A stretch of DNA of 64,000 nucleotides from Verrucomicrobiaceae bacterium (GTDB lineage Bacteria > Verrucomicrobiota > Verrucomicrobiia > Verrucomicrobiales > Verrucomicrobiaceae), in NCBI GenBank assembly GCA_016713245.1, contig JADJPM010000001.1, positions 558,001 through 622,000 on the forward strand. The letters run 5' to 3'. Of this stretch, positions 1 through 7,432 are shown in pieces (the stretch's first letter is position 1; each line of letters starts with the position of its first letter). The translations under genes and the position numbers were made by a program. Under the pieces are notes generated by a model. The model was not told the origin of the DNA and made no database searches. It saw only the letters and a program-made list of their open reading frames with translations.

Positions 1-1572
1 ATCGGCAGGCGCGGTGAAGGTCAGGCGCGAGTCGTGGCCGATTTTGCGGTCGCCGCTGTCGTCGTTTTGATAGTTCAGCGTGAAAATGGGCAGTCCATTC
101 GCGGCGATGCTGCTGCCGAGCGGATACGGCTCCACGACGTAGCAGGGCTCGTCGAGCGAGTGCGAGGTGGCGCTGGTATCGAAGTAAGCGCGGCGTTTGC
201 CATCGCTCACGTAGAAGAAGCAGCCTCCGTCCGGCCCGCGAGGCATGCGGATGATCTTCATGATGTCGCCATTGAACCAGACATACTCATTGAGCTCCAT
301 CTCCTCCCAATTTTGCAGGCGGATGTCCGGGTTGTTGGCATCGACGCTGCGGAAGTTGTTGTAACTGTCACGCACGGCCTGCATGAGCAAGCGAGCGACG
401 GGTTTGCCATCGGGGTGCAGCACTTCGAGCTTCGTATCCGCAGGCGAGCCAGCTTGAGCGGCGAGCGTCTCGATGATCCACGTCTGGCCTTTTTTGGCGG
501 TAAATGTGTAGCCTGCCTCTCCAGAGGCGGGAGTCTGGGATCGCTCGACTCGGCTCTGGAGAGCCAAGCTACCATTGATCGTCACGGGTGCTGTGACCTC
601 GCTTGCCATCGCACCATCTACATGCGGCATATTACTCACGCGCAGCGACGGCATCGTGCGAAAACGCAGCGCCTTGGCATAGAGCGGCACGTTCGTGATG
701 CCTTCCTTGTCCGCTTTCATCGTCACGGTGGCCTTGTCGCCGAGATGATGGCCGATGAGCGTGACCTTGGTCTCCTTCCCCACCTGTGCGGTGAGCGGCG
801 ACCAACTCGTGACGAAGGGCAACGCGCCAATCGTGAGCCGATACACATGTCCCGCGCTGCCATCCATCGTCGTGTTGCTCACGAGGATGTGGTAATCGCC
901 ATCCGCAGGCGCTTTCCACGCGAGAAAAGGATCACTGCCGCTGTCGAGCCCGCGATTCACCGCGAGCACGGTGCGATTCGCGTCCACAATCTCCAGCGTG
1001 GGCGATTTCGCCACGCTGCCGACCTGCGCCACGGCGAGATCGAGCACGAGTTCCTCGCCTGCCTTCGCGGTGAAACGATACGCGTCATGCTGACCGGTCT
1101 CGGTGAGCGTGCCCCACACGCTCGCGGGCAGCTTGGCGATCTGCACCGGGCCGTTTTTGAAATCGGCCGCCGAAGTCGTGATCGGCGCGAGATCATCGGC
1201 ATAGAGTTTCAATTTGGCCGACTCGCCCGTCGGCGTTTTCACCCAAACGTCATGACTGCCGCGACCAAGCCCCGCAGGTGCCTGAAGCTTGAAAACGAGC
1301 TTCGTGGCCGTGCTCGCCGCTGCATCGATGACGGGCTTCAACGCGGCGTTGGAGGTCAAAATCGTCGCCTCGGCCAGATCCTTGCCTGCGAGACTGAAAA
1401 CCTGCTCCACACCGAGATGCAGCCCACGCGGCGAAACGCTCGTGAGCGTCGGCTTGCCAGCTTTCGCGGCCATTTTGGCGGCAGCGGCGGCTTTTTTGGG
1501 TTTGTCGGCCTTTTGAGCCTCGACGGACGAAAGGCCGAGCAGAAGGATAAGAACGGGAAGGAGGGATTTCAT
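1..1572 (-). CDS. Exported PPC-domain protein (partial, 3' end outside window)
   Basis: An open frame of 524 codons runs from the ATG at 1572 to the window edge without a stop, so the C-terminus is missing. The N-terminus (MKSLLPVLILLLGLSSVEA) is a typical signal peptide. Roughly residues 160-270 look like a bacterial pre-peptidase C-terminal (PPC) beta-sandwich: a GxLTExGxxDxYRFTAKAGEEL start, and an FLAWKAPADGDYHILVSN stretch near its end. It starts 12 nt after the stop of the cytochrome-WD40 gene in the same direction, so the two are probably co-transcribed. PPC proteins of this kind recur beside DUF1501 and DUF1549/DUF1553 genes in Planctomycetota and Verrucomicrobiota; their biochemical role is not established. 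A large open frame on the opposite strand here is a shadow. Confidence 0.8.
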   Translation of the reverse strand, partial: MKSLLPVLILLLGLSSVEAQKADKPKKAAAAAKMAAKAGKPTLTSVSPRGLHLGVEQVFSLAGKDLAEATILTSNAALKPVIDAAASTATKLVFKLQAPAGLGRGSHDVWVKTPTGESAKLKLYADDLAPITTSAADFKNGPVQIAKLPASVWGTLTETGQHDAYRFTAKAGEELVLDLAVAQVGSVAKSPTLEIVDANRTVLAVNRGLDSGSDPFLAWKAPADGDYHILVSNTTMDGSAGHVYRLTIGALPFVTSWSPLTAQVGKETKVTLIGHHLGDKATVTMKADKEGITNVPLYAKALRFRTMPSLRVSNMPHVDGAMASEVTAPVTINGSLALQSRVERSQTPASGEAGYTFTAKKGQTWIIETLAAQAGSPADTKLEVLHPDGKPVARLLMQAVRDSYNNFRSVDANNPDIRLQNWEEMELNEYVWFNGDIMKIIRMPRGPDGGCFFYVSDGKRRAYFDTSATSHSLDEPCYVVEPYPLGSSIAANGLPIFTLNYQNDDSGDRKIGHDSRLTFTAPAD

Positions 1573-1584
1573 GGCAGGGAAGGT

Positions 1585-2899
1585 TCAACGAGGCTCATAA
1601 ACGCTCCAGGTGCCATCGACGCGACCTGCGATGAGCTGGGCTTTGTCGGTGAAGGCGAGGGCGGAGGACCAGTCGGGTTGTTTTTCGAGGAGGAGTTTTT
1701 CGGTGAGGTCGGCGGTGTTCCAGAGTTTGAGCGTTTTGTCCGTCGCGGTCGAGGCGAGCAGTTTGCCATCGGCAGAGAGCGCGAGATTCAGCAGACCGCC
1801 TTCATGTGCGAAGCGACTGGTGAGGATCTTGTTGGTGCCCTCCTTCGCCGCGGCGCTGATCGCCCACACGCGGATCCGATTGTCGCCACCGGCGGCGAAA
1901 AGCGTTTTGCCATCGGCGCTGAAGACGACGCTCGTTTGCTCCTTTGTCGGCTGCGACAGCGTGTCGAGTCGCTGACCATTCGGAATGCTCCAGAGCTTCA
2001 CCGTGCGATCCGCGCTGGCGCTGGCGAGCACTTTGCCATCGGGGCGGAAGCTGAGGCCGTTCACCGCGCCGTTGTGCCCTTTGAGCAAAGCGATTTCCTT
2101 GCCTGTCGCCGTGTCCCACAGGCGGATTTTCTGATCGTAAGCTCCCGTGGCGATGAATTTCCCATCCGGCGAAACCGCGAGCGCATACGCCGCATCCGTG
2201 TGGCCTTCAAAGGAGCGCAGCGCCGTGCCGTCGCTTGTTTTCCAGCTTCGCACGATGCCCACGATGCCTGCCTCGCCACCCGCGGCATACACCGTCTCGC
2301 CATCGGGCGAGAAGGCGACCGCGTTTACTTTGCCCGTGAAGCCGGTGAGTTTCCGAACGGTGACTTGATTGACCGGATTGACGAGTTCGACCTCGCCGTA
2401 GCGTGCGGTGGCGATGAGCTGCATCTTCGGCGAAAACGCCACCGCCTGGATCGAGCGCTTCGGCGGCACGGTGGGCGCGATTTTCGGCGTGATGACCTCT
2501 TTCGGCATCGGTTTCGCCTTCTGCGACGAGCGGGCCTTTCGCGCCCGCGTTGATCCACGCCTTGATGAGCGCGATCTCCTCCGCCTTCAGCTTCTCGCGC
2601 TTGCCCGGCGGCATGAATTCATTCTTCCCACCGCGACCCGAGCGCCCTTCGAGAAACTTCACCAGCAGCGACTCGTCCGCCTTCCCCGCCACGATCGCCG
2701 CACCTTCCTCGCCGCCCTTCATGAGCGCTGCAAACGTGTCCAACGCGAACTCCCCATCCGCGTCGTCCGCGCTGTGGCAATCGACGCAGTAGCTGTCCCA
2801 CAGCGGCGAGATCTGCTTGGTGTAGTCCACGGTTTGGGCGTGGGTCGAGGAAAGGGTCAGGAGACTGCCGAGGAGGAAAGTGAGCTTGCGGGAAATCAT
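1585..2899 (-). CDS. Planctomycete-type cytochrome c domain plus WD40 repeats, with a frameshift
   Basis: The start at 2899 gives a signal peptide (MISRKLTFLLGSLLTLSS...) and a PSCyt1-type domain with haem motif CVDCH (residues 38-42) and the typical FMPPGKREKL and AWINAGAKGP segments. Around 2490-2530 the homology moves to another frame, which carries about six WD40 blades (repeated AFSPDGK..., IRLWDTATG, VKLWS) to the stop at 1585. The span is 1315 nt, one more than a multiple of three, so a single extra base explains the break; the repaired protein would be about 437 aa. PSCyt1-WD40 fusions are a known family architecture. The haem domain suggests periplasmic electron transfer or redox sensing, but no substrate is known. 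Either an assembly indel or a true frameshift is possible. Confidence 0.75.
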
Positions 2900-2920
2900 G
2901 GGGGCAGGTAGGATTGTCTT

Positions 2921-3199
2921 ATGACAGGAGTGCTTGAAGCCAACGTGATCGCTGAGGATGCCACGCATCTGCGACTGGATCGTCCATGGATGTTTTCCCT
3001 TGGAAAGTCGATGGCCGTGAAGCTGGTGGTGACTGAGGCTTCCGATGACGAATCAGACCCCTACATGCTGATTCCAGAGCAATGGAGAGAGCGCACTCCG
3101 AAGCAGCGGGCCGCCATGATTGAAGACTGGGCCCGGCGTCACACCGACGGCGCAGGCTTGTCGGATTGGGCAGTGAGCCGTGACAGCATTTACGACTGA
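2921..3199 (+). CDS. Putative antitoxin of a VapBC-like module
   Basis: A 92-aa protein that ends in an ATGA overlap with the PIN-domain gene at 3199, the usual antitoxin-toxin arrangement. The N-terminal half is strand-rich (ANVIAEDATHLRLD). The acidic C-terminus (LSDWAVSRDSIYD) resembles the toxin-binding tails of VapC antitoxins. I cannot assign a DNA-binding fold with confidence. The gene starts only 21 nt from the divergent cytochrome-WD40 start, so any promoters must overlap or lie inside the coding regions. A purine-rich GGCAGGTAGGA stretch precedes the ATG. Confidence 0.6.
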   Translation: MTGVLEANVIAEDATHLRLDRPWMFSLGKSMAVKLVVTEASDDESDPYMLIPEQWRERTPKQRAAMIEDWARRHTDGAGLSDWAVSRDSIYD

Positions 3200-3660
3200 T
3201 GGCCCGAGTGCTGGCAGACACCAATCTCTGGCTGCGTGCCGCCGATCCCGATGCCAAGCAGCATGTGGTCGCCGTCGAATCGCTCAAAGAACTCGCCAGG
3301 CAGGGGCACTTGATCTGTCTGAGCGCACAAGTGCTCATTGAATACTGGGCGGTCGTGACCCGGCCAAAAGATGCCAATGGCCTTGGCTGGAGCACCTCCA
3401 ACGCGGAGCAGGAGATCGAGCAGCTCCGCAGCTCGTATCCGTTCTTGATCGACCGGCAGGAAATCTTTCCCAGCTGGCTGAAGCTGGTGCGAGACCACGA
3501 CATCAAAGGCAAACGCGTCCATGATGCCCGCCATGCCGCGTTTATGATCACACATGGGTTGGAATACTTGATCACTTTCAACGGCGGCGACTTTGCCGGC
3601 TTCCCGCATGTGAAGGTGCTTGATCCGGTCGTTGTCGCGGCGGGAGAAGTCGTGACTTGA
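3199..3660 (+). CDS. PIN-domain ribonuclease toxin (VapC-like)
   Basis: A 153-aa protein of usual VapC length. The start VLADTNLWLRAAD carries the first PIN acidic residue; later acidic positions fit the central WAVVTRPKD region, VHDARHAAFM and the final GGDFAGF segment. PIN toxins are Mg-dependent endoribonucleases that cleave tRNA, rRNA or mRNA and are neutralised by a small antitoxin. It overlaps the upstream antitoxin-like gene by ATGA, so translation is probably coupled and autoregulated by the complex. The RNA target cannot be read from sequence. The pair sits on the plus strand between genes of a minus-strand set, consistent with acquisition as a module. Confidence 0.8.
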   Translation: MARVLADTNLWLRAADPDAKQHVVAVESLKELARQGHLICLSAQVLIEYWAVVTRPKDANGLGWSTSNAEQEIEQLRSSYPFLIDRQEIFPSWLKLVRDHDIKGKRVHDARHAAFMITHGLEYLITFNGGDFAGFPHVKVLDPVVVAAGEVVT

Positions 3661-3670
3661 GCCGTTGATT

Positions 3671-3930
3671 CCAGCCCAACGGGCTTGCGGATGATAGCCC
3701 GGGGTTGGAACAACCCTGGGGAACGCGATGAACCACACGCGATTCCGACAACCAACCCCAACGGGGTTGCGTCCATGCCGCGAGAGTTCGAGGACATGGT
3801 GAAGGCCGTGGATCGTTCGACCTTGGACGGAACCCCGTTGGGGTTCGAAGAGATGGAAACGTGGGATGGCTCGATACCCAGGGTTCTGCGAACCCTGGGC
3901 TGCATGACGCAAGCCCGTTGGGCTTGGCTA
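3671..3930. repeat. ~260-bp element built of nested inverted repeats
   Basis: The outer arms AGCCCAACGGGCTTGCG (from 3673) and CGCAAGCCCGTTGGGCT (from 3908) are exact reverse complements, and complementarity continues inward over about 50 nt with mismatches (around 3695-3725 against 3876-3905). An inner pair, ACCCCAACGGGGTTGCGTCC near 3755 and GGACGGAACCCCGTTGGGGT near 3826, is also inverted. The whole could fold into one long hairpin. Open frames on both strands through it are probably spurious. It follows the toxin gene by about 10 nt and fills the stretch up to the next gene. It may be a REP-like or MITE-like dispersed repeat. Confidence 0.7.
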
Positions 3931-3965
3931 TATACCGAACTCGTCGCGTTTTCCACAGTCATGGC

Positions 3966-4477
3966 TCAACAGCCCCACCCTCCGATGATCTGATCGCCTG
4001 GTTTGGCCGAACGTAGAAGATTAAAATGTCCGAACGGACCCCAACGATACTCACTTTGAAGTAGAATCAGTTTGCCCGTTGAGTCTCGTCTCACCAGATA
4101 CCAATTAATCCAGCCAACACGGTTGAAAAAATTGTGAGGCAGAAAGTCGAGGTAATGATCGTCCCAAACATGTGTGGTATGACTTGCCTGTAGAGCAGCC
4201 ACAGCTTCAGAATCCTTTTTGACCTGCTTTGAGAATGATGACACAGGCAGCCCCTTGGAAATATCCAGCTTCACATCCAGATATTGCTTTCCTTCCATCA
4301 ACCTTGTGAGTCGTTTTTCATTCGTAACAGGATGGACCTCATCAAATGAATCGCTGAGCGGGTAAGTGAAGAGAGAATTGAACCAAGACAGGCTCTCCCT
4401 GCTTTTTTTCCGACATGGCCGTATATCGCTGTCATAAAACAGCACGCGAGCACAACAAGTTGTGATAGGTGCTTCAT
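3966..4477 (-). CDS. Hypothetical exported protein, frameshifted, coupled to the DUF1549/DUF1553 gene
   Basis: The ATG at 4477 shares its A with the TGA of the upstream gene (TGATG overlap) and begins a signal-like peptide, MKHLSQLVVLACCFMTAIYG. This frame is lost at a run of seven A (minus strand) near 4403-4412. The next frame continues SRESLSWFNSLFTYPLSDSF and runs open to the stop at 3966. The span of 512 nt lacks one base of a multiple of three, so one missing A restores about 170 aa. The body has no family I recognise; it is aromatic-rich, with HTTHVWDDHYLDFLP and WINWYLVRRD. Base composition is visibly more AT-rich than its neighbours. A GTG at 4445 could start a shorter 159-aa version. 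Confidence 0.55.
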
Positions 4478-6675
4478 CAGTGATTAAACAAAAACTCCTT
4501 CGAGCTCATCAGGCTCCAAAACAGATCTTCCAGCGTGACGCGGCGGTCTTCGGATTTGGCGGTGGTGAGCATCGCGGTGGCTTTTTCGAGTTCGCGGTCG
4601 GTGGGGGCGCGGGTGAGGGTGAGGAGGTAGGCTTCTTCGATGATCTTGGTGTCGGGTTGCTTGCTTGAGAGCAGGGCATCGAGGCGGTTGTCTTTTTGGG
4701 CGAGCTTTTGGTTGAGGGTCTCGCCGTTGGCGATGTGGAGGGCCTGGGCCATGCTGGGTTCGTTGGTGCGCTCGCATTCGCAGGTGGCGACGCGGTCGGC
4801 GCGGCCGAAACTTTTGAGGAAGTAGCTGGCGATGTTGCTGTCGGGCAGTTGCAGGGCGCGGAAGCCCATGGGATAGGCGTCGGCGGTGCCGCGGTTGGCG
4901 TTGCGGCGGTCGATCTTGAAGGTGGTGGGCGCGGCGGTGACTTGGCTCACGGTGTCGAGCAGCACCTCGGCCTTGAGTCGGCGCGGGACGTAGTGCGAGC
5001 CGTAGCGGAGGTCGGTGATGTTTTCGGGAAGGGTGATGCTGCTGCGCTGGTAGGTCTCGCTTTGCAAAATGGTGCGCATGAGGGCCTTCAGGTCGAACTT
5101 CTGCTTCACGAGGTGCTCGCAGGCGGCGGCGAAGAGCGGTTCGTTGCTGGCGGGATTGGTGACGCGGAGGTCATCGACGGCTTCGACGAGGCCGCTGCCG
5201 AAGAAGTTCGCCCACACGCGGTTCACGATGGCGCGTTGGAAGAGCTTATTATCTGCGCTGGTGAGCCAGTTCGCGAGCGTGATGCGTCGATCCTCGGTGG
5301 AGGTCATCGAGACAGGTTGCACGGCATCGAGCGGGCGCGGCGGCTGCGGTTTGCCGGTGAGCGGCGCGACGAGATCGCCTTGGGTGTCGCTGAAAAGCAC
5401 GCGTTCGTCGGCCTGCGTGCCGTTTTTGGTGCGCACTCGGGCGAAGAGGTTCGCGAAGGCGTAGTACTGGTCGTAGGTCCACTTTTCCATCGGGTGGTTG
5501 TGGCACTTCGCGCAGGCGATGGAGGTGCCCATGAAGGCCACACTGACGGTTTCGGCGCATTTGGTGGGTTCGTCGTTCAGCACGAAGAAGTTCGCGCCGC
5601 CGTGCTCGAGCGTGCTGCCGGTGGCGGTGATCAAATCGCGCACCATGGCGTCCCATGGTGTGTTCGCGGCGACGTGACGGCGGATCCAGTTGTAATACGA
5701 CCACATCGCCTGCGGCATGAGTTTGTCGCCATTCACGAGGAAGAGATCGCTCCAGCGATGTGACCAGTAATCGACGAACTCGGGCCGCTTCAGCAACGCA
5801 TCGATGACGCGGTCGCGTTTGTCGGCGGCTTTGTCAGCGAGGAAGGCCTGCGCTTCTTCGGCGGTGGGCAAAACGCCGATGGTATCGAGAAACGCGCGGC
5901 GGATGAATTCGGCGTCGGTCGCTCGTGCGGAGGGCGGGATGTTCAGCTCGCGAAGTTTCGTCAAAACATGCTCGTCGATGAAGTTGCGCGGCTGCAGCAC
6001 GGCAAAGGCTGCAGCGTCGTGTTTGCCCGGTTGCGGCACAGTGACGGTGGTGACGCTCAACAGGCTCAAATACCACGCACTGACCGTCGCCTCGCCACTG
6101 CCGGTGGTTTTGATGAGGCCGCTGTCATCGACGGTGGCCACGCTGGCGTTGGTGGCGTTGTATTTGCACCAGCGCGTCACGTCCTCGCTGTGTCCGTCGC
6201 TGAATTTCGCGGTGACTTTGAGCTGCAGGCTCTTTCCCGCCTGCGTGACGAGATGCGGCTCCGACACGCTGAGCGACACGATGCGCGGATCATCCGCCTT
6301 CGGTCCCGGTGCCCCCGCCGCGATCCAATCCGCGATGGCTTTGTATTCCGGCGAGTTCACCTCGAAGCGCTTGTCACCCTTGTGCGGCACCGCTTTGACC
6401 GCCTTCAGCAGAAAAAGACTCCGCGCCGGATCTTCGAGCGTGAGACGACGCCCGTTCGTGCTGCGCGTGATCGAAAGCCAGTCCCCCTCGTCATCGAAAC
6501 CGCGCAGCGAAAGCCGGAAGCCGCCTTGTCCCGCCGCCGCACCGTGGCAGGCGCCCATGGCGCAGCCGTAGCGAGTGAGGATGGGCTGGATGGTGTTGCG
6601 GAAGGAGGGGACTTCGGCGGAGACGAAGGAAACCGCTGATAGCAGAATGAAAAGAATGACGGGGAGGCTTCGCAT
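4477..6675 (-). CDS. DUF1549/DUF1553 protein with Ig-like domain and CX4CH haem-like motif
   Basis: A 732-aa protein with a signal peptide (MRSLPVILFILLSAVSFVSA). Next comes a cytochrome-like segment with CAMGACHG and GGFRLSLRGFDDEGD, then a bacterial Ig-like (Big_2) domain around residues 150-210 (FSDGHSEDVTRW, GEATVSAWY). DUF1549 follows from about residue 230 (RRAFLDTIGVLPTAEEA) and DUF1553 to the end (RAIVNRVWANFFGSGL, YQRSSITLP). This order is the standard architecture of the large planctomycete/verrucomicrobial family. The protein is exported; its function is unknown. It belongs with the DUF1501 gene upstream (7433-8845) and the cytochrome-WD40 and PPC genes downstream, although plus-strand inserts now separate them. 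Confidence 0.9.
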   Translation of the reverse strand: MRSLPVILFILLSAVSFVSAEVPSFRNTIQPILTRYGCAMGACHGAAAGQGGFRLSLRGFDDEGDWLSITRSTNGRRLTLEDPARSLFLLKAVKAVPHKGDKRFEVNSPEYKAIADWIAAGAPGPKADDPRIVSLSVSEPHLVTQAGKSLQLKVTAKFSDGHSEDVTRWCKYNATNASVATVDDSGLIKTTGSGEATVSAWYLSLLSVTTVTVPQPGKHDAAAFAVLQPRNFIDEHVLTKLRELNIPPSARATDAEFIRRAFLDTIGVLPTAEEAQAFLADKAADKRDRVIDALLKRPEFVDYWSHRWSDLFLVNGDKLMPQAMWSYYNWIRRHVAANTPWDAMVRDLITATGSTLEHGGANFFVLNDEPTKCAETVSVAFMGTSIACAKCHNHPMEKWTYDQYYAFANLFARVRTKNGTQADERVLFSDTQGDLVAPLTGKPQPPRPLDAVQPVSMTSTEDRRITLANWLTSADNKLFQRAIVNRVWANFFGSGLVEAVDDLRVTNPASNEPLFAAACEHLVKQKFDLKALMRTILQSETYQRSSITLPENITDLRYGSHYVPRRLKAEVLLDTVSQVTAAPTTFKIDRRNANRGTADAYPMGFRALQLPDSNIASYFLKSFGRADRVATCECERTNEPSMAQALHIANGETLNQKLAQKDNRLDALLSSKQPDTKIIEEAYLLTLTRAPTDRELEKATAMLTTAKSEDRRVTLEDLFWSLMSSKEFLFNH

Positions 6676-6712
6676 GGTTCGGACGCGGTGGAGGGAGTCG
6701 CGGAGAGTTTTG

Positions 6713-6804
6713 AACCGCTGATATGACGCTAATTTGACGCTGATAAATACAGATGGATTGAGGCTTAGGTTATTAGCGTCATGTCAGCGTCCCATTCGCG
6801 GTTA
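6713..6804. repeat. Palindromic repeat, left copy flanking the GxxExxY gene
   Basis: The left arm at about 6713-6744 contains CCGCTGATATGACGCTAAT, and the right arm at 6772-6804 contains ATTAGCGTCATGTCAGCG, its near-perfect reverse complement; a GCGGTTA end at 6798-6804 mirrors the opening AACCGC. The spacer is about 27 nt. A related unit lies at 7324-7425, so the two bracket the GxxExxY gene. Confidence 0.75.
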
Positions 6805-6855
6805 GGAAGGTTTGCTTGGATTGACAGTGCCGCGTTAGAGGTGCTTGTTTCGTTT

Positions 6856-7311
6856 ATGTTGAGTGCTGAAGACTACGAACCGGTAGAAGACCTGAATCCG
6901 CTGGCGGAGGAGGGTTTTGAGTTAATGGGAGCCGCGTTTGAGGTTCATCGCGTGGTGCGGGGAGGTTTGCTGGAAGATGTTTATCAGGAGAGCTTAGAGG
7001 AGGAGTTGAGGCTTCGACGCATTCCGTTTGTCCCGAAGCAGGAACTTGCCGTTTACTACAAGGGCAAGGAGTTGCGTCAGCGATACATCCCGGACCTGTA
7101 TGTCCATGGAGAGTTGGTCGTGGAGTTGAAGTCGGTGCGGGCGCTGGGGCCAGAACACATCGCTCAGTTGCTGAACTACATGCGGCTGGCGCGGAAACCG
7201 GTGGGCTATTTGATCAACTTTGGTCCGTTGGGAAAAGTGGAGTGGAAGCGTTTTGTGCTTCGCGAGTTTGTGCAGCCTTGGATGCTTCAAAAACGCGCGG
7301 ATCGTCGGTAA
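6856..7311 (+). CDS. GxxExxY protein (PD-(D/E)XK nuclease-like)
   Basis: The family signature is clear: FEVHRVVRGGLLEDVYQESL gives the GxxExxY motif. RQRYIPDLYV and VVELKSV supply the D and ExK positions of a PD-(D/E)XK fold, and HIAQLLNYMRL and KPVGYLINFG close the domain. A start at 6781 (176 aa) is possible, but that ATG lies inside the right arm of a palindromic repeat and the extra residues have no family similarity. I prefer the ATG at 6856 (151 aa, near the usual length), with AGAGGTG eleven bases upstream. The biochemical role of GxxExxY proteins is unknown. The gene sits on the opposite strand to its neighbours, between two copies of a repeat, so it looks like an inserted unit. Confidence 0.85.
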   Translation: MLSAEDYEPVEDLNPLAEEGFELMGAAFEVHRVVRGGLLEDVYQESLEEELRLRRIPFVPKQELAVYYKGKELRQRYIPDLYVHGELVVELKSVRALGPEHIAQLLNYMRLARKPVGYLINFGPLGKVEWKRFVLREFVQPWMLQKRADRR

Positions 7312-7323
7312 GGCGGATTTTTT

Positions 7324-7425
7324 TAACCGCTGATATGACGCTAACGAGACGCTGATACAGGCAGCCCGGATGGAATGCCTTTCTGTATTTATTAGCGTCA
7401 TATCAGCGTCAAATTAGCGGTTAAG
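7324..7425. repeat. Palindromic repeat, right copy flanking the GxxExxY gene
   Basis: The left arm at 7325-7360 (AACCGCTGATATGACGCTAA...) and the right arm at 7391-7425 (ATTAGCGTCATATCAGCG... ending in GCGGTTAAG) are inverted copies around a spacer of about 30 nt. The left arm matches the left arm of the 6713-6804 unit with few changes (TGATATGACGCTAA and GACGCTGATA shared). Confidence 0.75.
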
Positions 7426-7432
7426 AAACACC

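Noticed and set aside
34..2553. Plus-strand open frame of 839 codons
   Set aside because: It covers the PPC and WD40 genes antisense, has no signal or family similarity, and arises from GC-rich codon use on the other strand.
3685..3993. 102-codon plus-strand frame and a 347-codon minus-strand frame through the same area
   Set aside because: Both run through the nested inverted repeat; the encoded sequence reflects the repeat rather than a protein.
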